A stretch of DNA of 64,000 nt from Sphingomonas aerolata (GTDB lineage: Bacteria; Pseudomonadota; Alphaproteobacteria; Sphingomonadales; Sphingomonadaceae), in assembly GCF_003046295.1 (NCBI RefSeq), contig NZ_PZZN01000002.1, forward strand, positions 806,001-870,000, written 5' to 3'. Positions 45,414 through 52,353 of the stretch are shown piece after piece. Both the position numbers and the translations under genes were made by a program. Each line of letters starts with the position of its first letter. Positions within the stretch are counted from its first letter, which is position 1. The notes beneath the pieces were generated by a model. That model was not told the origin of the DNA and searched no databases. It saw only the letters and a program-made list of their open reading frames with translations.

Positions 45414-46051
45414 TGGGCTGGCTCTGGCTCGGGATCATCGCGGTCGGGGCGTTCGCGCTGCTGGCGGTGCTGAGGGTCGACCGGCTGCTCTGGTCGATGG
45501 TCGCCGCCGCGCTGATGCTCGGTGCGGCGGGCTATGCGCTGCAGGGCGAGCCCGGGCTCGCCGGGCATCCGGTCGTGACGGGCACGACGATCACGCCTGA
45601 TGACGGGTCGATGATCGAGCTGCGCGACAAGATGCTCGAACGCTATACCGGTGCCGCCGCCTATCTGGTCGCGGCGGATGCGATGACGCGGATCGGCGAG
45701 CGTCGCGCGGCGGTGAAGGTCCTGCTCGGCGGGATCCGCGTCGCGCCGAAAAGCCTCGTCCTGTGGACCGGGCTCGCCAATGCGCTGGCCGCGCATGACG
45801 GCGATCAGGTCTCGCCGCCGGCGCTGTTCGCGTTCCAGCAGGCGATGCGGATCGCACCGCGCCACCCGGCGCCGCCCTTCTTCCTTGGCCTCGCCTATGT
45901 CCGGTCGGGCAATTTCGCGGCGGGACGACCCTATTGGGCCCGCGCGCTCGCGCTGACCCCGAAAAGCGTGTCCTATCACGACGAGATCGCGGTCCGCCTC
46001 GCGCTGCTCGATCAGGTGATGGCCGCACAGGACGCCGCTCCGGCGAGCTAG
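45413..46051 (+). CDS. CcmI-like tetratricopeptide protein of cytochrome c biogenesis
   Basis: The 212-residue protein has two N-terminal membrane helices (about 2-20 and 27-44) and a periplasmic TPR-like helical domain (AAYLVAADAMTRIGERRAAV, PPFFLGLAYVRSGNFAAGRPYWARALAL). CcmI presents apocytochrome to CcmF/H through such a domain, and its position after ccmH (TGATG overlap) fits. It is shorter than E. coli-type CcmI. A symmetrical terminator follows. Confidence 0.8.
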   Translation: MGWLWLGIIAVGAFALLAVLRVDRLLWSMVAAALMLGAAGYALQGEPGLAGHPVVTGTTITPDDGSMIELRDKMLERYTGAAAYLVAADAMTRIGERRAAVKVLLGGIRVAPKSLVLWTGLANALAAHDGDQVSPPALFAFQQAMRIAPRHPAPPFFLGLAYVRSGNFAAGRPYWARALALTPKSVSYHDEIAVRLALLDQVMAAQDAAPAS

Positions 46052-46063
46052 TCACCGACGCAA

Positions 46064-46112
46064 AACGGGACCCGGATCGTCCGGCGCGATGCCGGGGATC
46101 CTGGGTCCCGTT
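46064..46112. terminator. Bidirectional terminator-like hairpin
   Basis: AACGGGACCCGGATC (46064-46078) pairs imperfectly with GGATCCTGGGTCCCGTT (46096-46112). It lies between the convergent ccmI-like and DUF3072 genes and has A-rich and T-rich flanks on opposite sides, so it may serve both. Confidence 0.55.
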
Positions 46113-46128
46113 CCGTGCCGAAAAGGGC

Positions 46129-46347
46129 TTACTGGCCGCGACCGGTCTTGCCCTGAAGCTCGTCGATCTTGAGCGAGGCATCGGCCTTCGACAGCGATTC
46201 GTCGAATTCCTCATGCGCCTCTTCGGACAGCGTCTTCAGATAGCTGGCCTGTGCACCGGTCATCTTCTCGTCGCCGGTCGTCCAGTCGTGCGGATCCTTC
46301 TCGGCGTTCGAAAAGGGCTCGGACTTGGGGTTCGGGGTGTCGGACAT
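46129..46347 (-). CDS. DUF3072 domain-containing protein (72 aa)
   Basis: From ATG 46347 the small acidic protein contains DPHDWTTGDEKMTGAQASYLKTLSEEA, which matches DUF3072, a small domain common in Sphingomonadales and Rhizobiales with no known function. No membrane segment is visible. GGAAGG lies 11 bases before the start; a 30-codon upstream extension of the frame is unlikely. Confidence 0.78.
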   Translation of the reverse strand: MSDTPNPKSEPFSNAEKDPHDWTTGDEKMTGAQASYLKTLSEEAHEEFDESLSKADASLKIDELQGKTGRGQ

Positions 46348-46399
46348 GCGTGAAATTCCTTCCGCCTGTCCAACCCCCGTGTTCCGCATCCGTTCCCGC

Positions 46400-47506
46400 T
46401 TAATTCGACCAAGCTTCGTAAGGTAAACCCAGATCATCCGCGACCGCCTTGTACGCGATCTTGCCCTTGTAGACGTTGAGCCCGTTGGCGAGGTGCGGGT
46501 CGTCCTTCATCGCGGTCTCCGCACCCAGATTGGCGAGCTTCAGCGCAAACGGCAGCGTCGCGTTGTTGAGCGCGAAGGCCGAGGTGCGCGCGACCGCGCC
46601 GGGCATGTTGGCGACGCAGTAATGGATCACGCCGTCGACCTCGAACACCGGATCCTCATGCGTGGTCGCATGGCTCGTCTCGAAACAGCCACCCTGGTCG
46701 ATCGCGATGTCGACCAGCACCGAACCGCGCTTCATCGTCTTGAGCATCTCGCGCGTGACCAGCTTGGGGGCCGCCGCGCCGGGGACGAGCACCGCGCCGA
46801 TCACGAGATGCGCGTTCTTCACCGCCGCCGCGATCGCGGCCTTCGACGCATAGGCGGTCTTGATCTGGCTCGAGAAGAACATGTCGAGCTCGGCGAGGCG
46901 GTCGTTCGAGATGTCGTAGATCGTCACGTCGGCACGCATGCCGACCGCCATCTGCGCGGCGTTGACGCCCGAGACGCCGCCGCCGAGGATCGCGACCTTG
47001 GCAGGCGCGACACCGGGGACGCCGCCGAGCAGGACGCCGCGTCCGCCCTGTTCCTTCTCGAGATAATGCGCGCCGACCTGCACCGACATGCGGCCCGCGA
47101 CCTCGGACATCGGCTTCAGCAGCGGCAGGCCGCGGCGATGGTCGGTGACGGTCTCGTACGCGATGCACGTCGCGCCCGACTTCATCAGGCCTTCGGCCTG
47201 CGGCTTGTCTGCGGCGAGGTGGAGATAGGTGAAGAGCAGGTGGCGCGGTTCGAGCATCGCGATCTCGACCGGCTGCGGCTCCTTGACCTTCACGATCATG
47301 TCGGCGGCGGCGAACACCGCGGCGGCGGTCGGCAGGATCGTCGCGCCCGCGTCGACATAATCCTGGTCCTCGAAGTCGATGCCCGAGCCTGCCTGAGTCT
47401 CGACGACGACCTCATGGCCCGCGGCGACCAGCTCGGCGACCGACGGCGGGGTCAGGCCGACGCGATATTCGTGATTCTTGATTTCCTTGGGAACACCGAC
47501 GCGCAT
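46400..47506 (-). CDS. ald: Alanine dehydrogenase
   Basis: The NAD-dependent enzyme interconverts L-alanine and pyruvate plus ammonia. The 368-residue protein starts MRVGVPKEIKNHEYRVGLTP; Arg15, Lys75 and His96 are in the positions of the known substrate and catalytic residues, and the Rossmann motif GGGVSGVNAA follows. GGAG lies upstream of ATGATG at 47509/47506; I use the second ATG. It diverges from an Lrp/AsnC regulator, suggesting amino-acid-responsive control. Confidence 0.96.
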   Translation of the reverse strand: MRVGVPKEIKNHEYRVGLTPPSVAELVAAGHEVVVETQAGSGIDFEDQDYVDAGATILPTAAAVFAAADMIVKVKEPQPVEIAMLEPRHLLFTYLHLAADKPQAEGLMKSGATCIAYETVTDHRRGLPLLKPMSEVAGRMSVQVGAHYLEKEQGGRGVLLGGVPGVAPAKVAILGGGVSGVNAAQMAVGMRADVTIYDISNDRLAELDMFFSSQIKTAYASKAAIAAAVKNAHLVIGAVLVPGAAAPKLVTREMLKTMKRGSVLVDIAIDQGGCFETSHATTHEDPVFEVDGVIHYCVANMPGAVARTSAFALNNATLPFALKLANLGAETAMKDDPHLANGLNVYKGKIAYKAVADDLGLPYEAWSN

Positions 47507-47587
47507 CATTTCCACTCCATTATCTTTGACCGCAGTGTAGCGCGCATCGACCGGGAAGGGTTCGCAAAGCCGTCCCGCTGCCCTATC

Positions 47588-47603
47588 ATATTCGGGAGAA
47601 TAT
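47588..47603. promoter_or_regulatory. Palindromic candidate operator for the Lrp/AsnC regulator
   Basis: ATATTC-GGGA-GAATAT is a perfect inverted repeat in an AT-rich patch of the ald/lrp intergenic region, 31 bp before the regulator start. Its size and symmetry suit an Lrp/AsnC dimer. Confidence 0.5.
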
Positions 47604-47633
47604 TGCACTCAGACATGACGAAGCGGGAAATTT

Positions 47634-48074
47634 GTGAGTATCGCGATCGAGCGCAGGATCCTGGACCTGCTGGCGGCCAACTCCGACCTGACGAGCGCCG
47701 AGCTGGGCGAGGCGGTGGGGCTGTCGCCAAGCGCGGCGCATCGCCGCGTCGCGCAGCTGCGTGAGAGTGGCGCGATCACCGGCTATCGCGCGATCCTGTC
47801 GCGCGCGGCGCGCGGCGATCCGAGCATCGTCCTGGTCAACGTCACGCTCCGCGACCAGCGCAAAGAGACGATGGCGGCGTTCGAGGCGGAGATCGTCAGC
47901 TGTCCGCAGGTCGTGCAATGTTTCCTGATGAGCGGCGAGGCGGATTACATGCTGCACGTCGAGCTCCGCCGCGGCGAGACGTTCGAACGCATCCACCGCG
48001 AGACGCTGTCGCAACTGCCCGGCGTCACGCGGCTGGCCTCGCATTTCGTGATTCGCGAAGTCGTCACGCGCTGA
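47634..48074 (+). CDS. Lrp/AsnC family transcriptional regulator
   Basis: The 146-residue protein has the winged-helix DNA-binding domain at 1-50 (TSAELGEAVGLSPSAAHRRVAQLRESGAI) and the RAM ligand-binding domain (VNVTLRD, VVQCFLMSGEADYMLHV). The start is GTG with AAGCGGGAAA upstream. Divergence from alanine dehydrogenase suggests it is an AldR/AldB-type regulator that senses alanine or another amino acid and controls ald. The effector is inferred from context. Confidence 0.93.
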   Translation: MSIAIERRILDLLAANSDLTSAELGEAVGLSPSAAHRRVAQLRESGAITGYRAILSRAARGDPSIVLVNVTLRDQRKETMAAFEAEIVSCPQVVQCFLMSGEADYMLHVELRRGETFERIHRETLSQLPGVTRLASHFVIREVVTR

Positions 48075-48292
48075 CGTTTTCTCGCGCACGTTGGCCAAGC
48101 ACGGCAATGCCCGTTACTGATAGCCTCCTGCCGCAAACAGGCGAGGCGGCATGATCAGCCCCGGTTAATCCACGTTGCCGGCGGTCCCGTTGCCGCTCTC
48201 CAACCCCCATGCTAAATGCGCCAGCTTGGGGCACAGGGTGAAATCGGAATTTCGATGATGATTGCTGCACTTCCGGGTCGATTCACCGTCCA

Positions 48293-50224
48293 GTGAGCGT
48301 CGATCCCACAGCCGCGGCCTCGACCGTGCCCCCCGCCGGACTTGATCCGGATACCGGCCACCATCATGCGGACGGCATGCTGAAACTCGCCTTTGGCGCG
48401 ATCGGCATCGTCTTCGGCGATATCGGCACGAGCCCGCTCTACGCATTCCGCGAGACATTCGCCGGGCACCACAAGCTCGCGCTCGATTCGGCGCACATCA
48501 TGGGCGTCATCAGCCTGATGTTCTGGTCGATGATGATCGTCGTGACGGTGAAATACGTCATCATCATCATGCGCGCGGACAACAAGGGCGAGGGCGGCAG
48601 TCTCGCGCTGCTCGCGCTCGTCTCGGGCAAGACCAAGACGCGGCGCTGGAGCAAGGGGATCATCCTGCTCGGCGTCTTCGCGACCGCGCTGTTCTACGGC
48701 GACAGCATGATCACCCCCGCGGTGTCGGTGCTGTCCGCGGTCGAGGGGCTCGCGGTCGCCGCGCCGAGCTTCGCCGGGCTCGTCCTGCCGATCGTGATCG
48801 CGATCCTGATCGCGCTGTTCTGGGTCCAGAAGAGCGGCACCGCGCGAATCGGCATGGTGTTCGGGCCGATCATGCTGGTGTATTTCAGCGTCATCGCGGT
48901 GCTCGGCATCCTCAGCATCATCCAGACGCCGGGCGTGCTCTGGGCCTTTTCGCCGCATTATGCGGTCGAGTTCTTCCTGATCGACCCGACCCGCGCCTTC
49001 CTCGCGCTCGGCTCGGTCGTGCTCGCGGTGACCGGCGCGGAGGCGCTCTATGCGGACATGGGGCATTTCGGTCGCCGGCCGATCGGCATCTCCTGGTTGT
49101 TCTTCGTGCTGCCCGCGCTGATCCTCAATTACATGGGGCAGGGCGCGCTGCTGTTCCGCGACGGGCAGGCGGCGCTCGTCAGCCCGTTCTACAATCTCGC
49201 CCCCGAAAGCCTCCAGCTGCCGCTCGTCCTCCTCGCGACGATGGCCGCGGTGATCGCGTCGCAGGCGGTGATCTCGGGCGCGTTCTCGGTCACGCAACAG
49301 GCGATCCAGCTCGGCTTCATCCCGCGGCTGCGGATCGAGCATACCAGTGCCGCGACCGCGGGTCAGATCTACATCCCGCTGGTCAACGGCGCGCTGATGG
49401 TGATGGTGATCCTGCTGGTGCTGTTCTTCCGCACATCGTCGAACCTGACCAGCGCTTACGGCATCGCGGTGACGGGGGCGATGCTCATCGACACCTGCCT
49501 GCTCGGCGTCGTGCTGTTCCGCCTGTGGAACTGGCCGAAGATCGCGGCGATCCCGTTGCTCGCGATCTTCTTCCTGGTCGACGGCGCCTATCTGGCGGCG
49601 AACCTGACCAAGGTGCCCGATGGCGGCTGGTTCCCGCTGCTGATCGGCCTCATCATCTTCACCTTCCTGACGACCTGGTCGAAGGGGCGGCAGCTGATGA
49701 TCGACCGGATGCGCGAGGCGGCGATGCCGATCAAGGTGTTCATCGGCTCGGCGGCGAACTCCGCGTCGCGCGTGCCGGGGACCGCGGTCTTCATGACCTC
49801 GACCTCCGACGGCGTGCCGCATGCGCTGCTCCACAACCTCAAGCACAACAAGGTGCTGCACGAGCGCGTGATCCTGCTGACCGTCAAGATCGTGGGCCAG
49901 CCCTATTGGCCCGCGCACGACCGTGCGGTGCGCGACGAGCTGGGCGACGGCTTCCACCGTCTGATCCTGCGCTACGGCTTCATGGAGGATGCCGACGTCC
50001 CCGCCGCGCTCCGCCAGGTGCACAGCTGCGGCGCGGACTTCAAGATGATGGACACCAGCTTCTTCCTCTCGCGCCAGACGCTGCTCGCTTCGGACAAGCC
50101 GGGAATGATGCTGTGGCGCGAGAAGCTGTTCGCGTGGATGCTGCGCAACGCCGAAAGCGCGATGGAATTCTTCCGCCTGCCGACCAACCGCGTCGTCGAG
50201 CTCGGCAGCCAGATCGAGATTTGA
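48293..50224 (+). CDS. kup: Kup family potassium transporter
   Basis: The 643-residue KUP protein has about 12 membrane helices and starts with the family signature [20 protein letters not shown] (about 36-55), with [19 protein letters not shown] further on. The C-terminal cytoplasmic domain is complete ([20 protein letters not shown]). It imports K+ with protons. The start is GTG 48293. The 218-bp upstream region shows no repeat or clear promoter. Confidence 0.96.
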   Translation: MSVDPTAAASTVPPAGLDPDTGHHHADGMLKLAFGAIGIVFGDIGTSPLYAFRETFAGHHKLALDSAHIMGVISLMFWSMMIVVTVKYVIIIMRADNKGEGGSLALLALVSGKTKTRRWSKGIILLGVFATALFYGDSMITPAVSVLSAVEGLAVAAPSFAGLVLPIVIAILIALFWVQKSGTARIGMVFGPIMLVYFSVIAVLGILSIIQTPGVLWAFSPHYAVEFFLIDPTRAFLALGSVVLAVTGAEALYADMGHFGRRPIGISWLFFVLPALILNYMGQGALLFRDGQAALVSPFYNLAPESLQLPLVLLATMAAVIASQAVISGAFSVTQQAIQLGFIPRLRIEHTSAATAGQIYIPLVNGALMVMVILLVLFFRTSSNLTSAYGIAVTGAMLIDTCLLGVVLFRLWNWPKIAAIPLLAIFFLVDGAYLAANLTKVPDGGWFPLLIGLIIFTFLTTWSKGRQLMIDRMREAAMPIKVFIGSAANSASRVPGTAVFMTSTSDGVPHALLHNLKHNKVLHERVILLTVKIVGQPYWPAHDRAVRDELGDGFHRLILRYGFMEDADVPAALRQVHSCGADFKMMDTSFFLSRQTLLASDKPGMMLWREKLFAWMLRNAESAMEFFRLPTNRVVELGSQIEI

Positions 50225-50266
50225 TCGGATTGTTGTAACGCCACCGCTCGCTGCCGAACACTTGCA

Positions 50267-50370
50267 CCTCCCCGGCGGAGGCCGGGGTCCAGGTGGAAAG
50301 GTCGCAGTGACGGAGCGCGGCCTACGTCAGCAACGTTTCCCAACTGGACCCCGGCCTCCGCCGGGGAGGG
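50267..50370. repeat. Palindromic repeat pair, TCCAGTTGG family (copy 3), abutting a start codon
   Basis: CTCCCCGGCGGAGGCCGGGG-TCCAGGTGG on the left and CAACTGGACCCCGGC..CCGCCGGGGAGGG on the right form two mirrored hairpins. The right end is 10 bp from the ATG of the next gene and supplies its only purine-rich ribosome binding site. Confidence 0.85.
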
Positions 50371-50380
50371 ATTGAATATA

Positions 50381-50908
50381 ATGGGAAATACCACGCAAGT
50401 GACCGAAGTCGCCCCGATCATCGTCACCGCGCTGTTCGGCCGCCAGGACACCGCGTTCTTCGACGCGATGCGGCGCGAGCATTTCCCGCCCGAGCGCAAC
50501 CAGCTCGATTCGCACCTGACGCTGTTCCATCACCTGCCGCCCTCGGGGCTCGACGAGCTCAAGCACCGGCTGAATCAGGAGACGCGCGGGCTGCCGGCGC
50601 CGCGGGCGCGGATCGGCGGGCTGATGTCGCTGGGGCGTGGTGTCGCCTACCGGATCGAATCGCCCGAACTGGTCGGGATCCGCGCGCGGCTGGCCGATGC
50701 GTTTACGGGGATGCTGACGCCGCAGGACGCGGGCGGCTGGCGTCCGCACGTCACGATCCAGAACAAGGTCAACCCGTCGGTCGCCAAGCTGCTGCTCGGC
50801 AATCTGCAGCGCGACTTCGTGGCGCGGGACGTCGAAATCGCCGGGCTCGGCGCCTGGTGGTATCGCGGCGGGCCCTGGGAAGCGATTTCGCGTCACATGT
50901 TTGCTTGA
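50381..50908 (+). CDS. 2H phosphoesterase superfamily protein (2'-5' RNA ligase-like)
   Basis: The 175-residue protein carries the two HxT motifs of the 2H superfamily, HLTLFHH (about 46-52) and HVTIQNK (about 127-133). Enzymes of this family ligate or hydrolyse 2'-5' RNA linkages or act as cyclic phosphodiesterases. I start at ATG 50381, ten bases after the GGGGAGGG of the upstream repeat; TTG 50372 is in frame but has no spacing for a ribosome binding site. The stop overlaps the tRNA-Met promoter. Confidence 0.85.
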   Translation: MGNTTQVTEVAPIIVTALFGRQDTAFFDAMRREHFPPERNQLDSHLTLFHHLPPSGLDELKHRLNQETRGLPAPRARIGGLMSLGRGVAYRIESPELVGIRARLADAFTGMLTPQDAGGWRPHVTIQNKVNPSVAKLLLGNLQRDFVARDVEIAGLGAWWYRGGPWEAISRHMFA

Positions 50909-50933
50909 CCGCCTCGGATCCGCTTCCTATAGG
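50905..50933 (+). promoter_or_regulatory. Candidate promoter of tRNA-Met
   Basis: TTGACC (50905-50910) and TATAGG (50928-50933) are separated by 17 bp and end about 40 bp before the tRNA. The -35 overlaps the stop codon of the 2H phosphoesterase gene. Confidence 0.6.
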
Positions 50934-50973
50934 CCGCGCCTCGCAGGGAAGAATGCTTCCCCGCAGACGGTAC

Positions 50974-51050
50974 GGCGAAGTAGCTCAGTTGGTTAGAGCA
51001 CGGGAATCATAATCCTGGGGTCGGGGGTTCAAGTCCCTCCTTCGCTACCA
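50974..51050 (+). tRNA. tRNA-Met (anticodon CAT), elongator type
   Basis: The 77-nt gene has acceptor GGCGAAG against CTTCGCT (G1-U72 wobble), D arm TAGCTCAGTTGGTTAGAGCA, anticodon arm CGGGA-ATCATAA-TCCTG, T loop GTTCAAGTC and encoded CCA. The G1-U72 pair and the D arm fit elongator Met of alphaproteobacteria rather than the initiator or the Ile CAT tRNA. Its 3' 22 nt overlap fdhD on the other strand. Confidence 0.93.
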
Positions 51051-51841
51051 TTTTCAAACACACCGAACGGGTCGTTGACGACCAGGATCGCGTCGCTGCG
51101 GGCGAGCGCGAGCAGCGTCAGGCCGTGCGTGCGCGCGTGATCGATCGCGAGACTGGTCGGCGCGGAAATCCCGACCAGCATCGCCACGCCTGCGACCAGC
51201 GCCTTGTCGACCATCTCGAAGCTGATCCGCGAGGTGACGAGGATGAAGGCGGGGGGCTCGCTCGACCGGATCGCCAGCCCGCCGACGAGCTTGTCGAGCG
51301 CATTGTGGCGGCCGACATCCTCATAGGCGGCCAGTACGGCTCCCGACCGGTCGGAGGCGGCGGCAGCATGGATAGCCCCCGTCGCGGCATTGAGCGGCTG
51401 GTGCGCGCGCAGCCCGGCCAGCGCGGCGAAGATCGCGGTGACGGGCACGTCGGGGCGGGGCGGGGTACCCGCCACCGGCTTGCGCAACTGTTCGAGCCCG
51501 GAAATGCCGCACAGCCCGCAGGACGTGTCGCTGGTCCGGTGGCGGACGCGGTCGTGGATCCGCCCCCTGCACCGCTCCGACAGGCCGACCCGGACGATCC
51601 AGCCCGCCTCCGCCTCGAAGACGTCGATATCGCGCACGTCGTCGGCGCTGTCGGCGAGCCGCTCGGTCAGCAGGAAGCCGGTGGTGAAGGCGGGCAGGTC
51701 GGCGGGCGTCATCATCATCACCGCATAGCCAAGCCCGTCGACCTCGATCGCGACGGGCACCTCGATCGCGATCGCGCGCGTGCCCGCCGCGACGGCGTCG
51801 GGGCGCAAGATGGTGATCGCTTCGGTACGGGCAGTCGTCAC
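51029..51841 (-). CDS. fdhD: Formate dehydrogenase accessory sulfurtransferase FdhD
   Basis: FdhD transfers sulfur from a cysteine desulfurase to the bis-MGD molybdenum cofactor, needed for formate-dehydrogenase-type enzymes. The 270-residue protein has the catalytic pair SCGLCG (Cys108, Cys111) and the GRHNALDKLVG motif. The GTG start at 51841 overlaps the mobA stop (GTGA); the longer open frame upstream is a shadow of mobA. The last seven codons lie antisense to tRNA-Met. Confidence 0.94.
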   Translation of the reverse strand: MTTARTEAITILRPDAVAAGTRAIAIEVPVAIEVDGLGYAVMMMTPADLPAFTTGFLLTERLADSADDVRDIDVFEAEAGWIVRVGLSERCRGRIHDRVRHRTSDTSCGLCGISGLEQLRKPVAGTPPRPDVPVTAIFAALAGLRAHQPLNAATGAIHAAAASDRSGAVLAAYEDVGRHNALDKLVGGLAIRSSEPPAFILVTSRISFEMVDKALVAGVAMLVGISAPTSLAIDHARTHGLTLLALARSDAILVVNDPFGVFENGSEGGT

Positions 51842-52353
51842 AGCGCGGCCATGTCCTCGGGGGTGTTGATGTTGGGGATGATCCCATGCGCGGGGATCGG
51901 CAAGGCGCCGATCGCCTCCGCCCAGCCGCGCACCGACCGGCGCGACGACGATTCGATATGCGCGAGCAGCGCGGCAGCGGACGCGGTCTCCCAATGGCCC
52001 AGCACGGGCGCATCGGGGCAGAAGGCAGGCGCGCGGCGGGCGAGCGCCGCCAGCAGCCCGTCGGGCAGCGCTGGCACGTCGCAGGCGATCGTGAGGACCG
52101 AGGTGTAGCCCAGCCCCGCCGCATGGTGCAGCGCGCCCGCTATGCCCCCCAGCGGCCCCAGATCGGGCCCCGGCAGGTCGCGGATCAGGCCATCCCGGTC
52201 CGCGACCACCGCGTCATCGACATGCGGCCGGAGCAGCGCACGGGCGTGATCCGCAAGGCGACGACCGGCGAGCAGCGCCTGCGCCTTGTCCGACCCGAAC
52301 CGCGACGATCGCCCGCCCGCCAGGACGACGCCGAGGATCCGGGGCGGGCTCAG
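51838..52353 (-). CDS. mobA: Molybdenum cofactor guanylyltransferase MobA
   Basis: MobA attaches GMP to molybdopterin to form the MGD cofactor. The nucleotide-binding VVLAGGRSSRFGSDKA and DVPALP motifs are present. The start is uncertain: no ATG, GTG or TTG lies close to the family N-terminus. A CTG at 52353 overlapping the fdhF-like stop (CTGA) gives LSPPRILGVVLAGG, the normal length; upstream in-frame GTG 52443 and ATG 52467 would add 30-38 residues inside the neighbouring gene. Confidence 0.88.
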   Translation of the reverse strand: MSPPRILGVVLAGGRSSRFGSDKAQALLAGRRLADHARALLRPHVDDAVVADRDGLIRDLPGPDLGPLGGIAGALHHAAGLGYTSVLTIACDVPALPDGLLAALARRAPAFCPDAPVLGHWETASAAALLAHIESSSRRSVRGWAEAIGALPIPAHGIIPNINTPEDMAAL

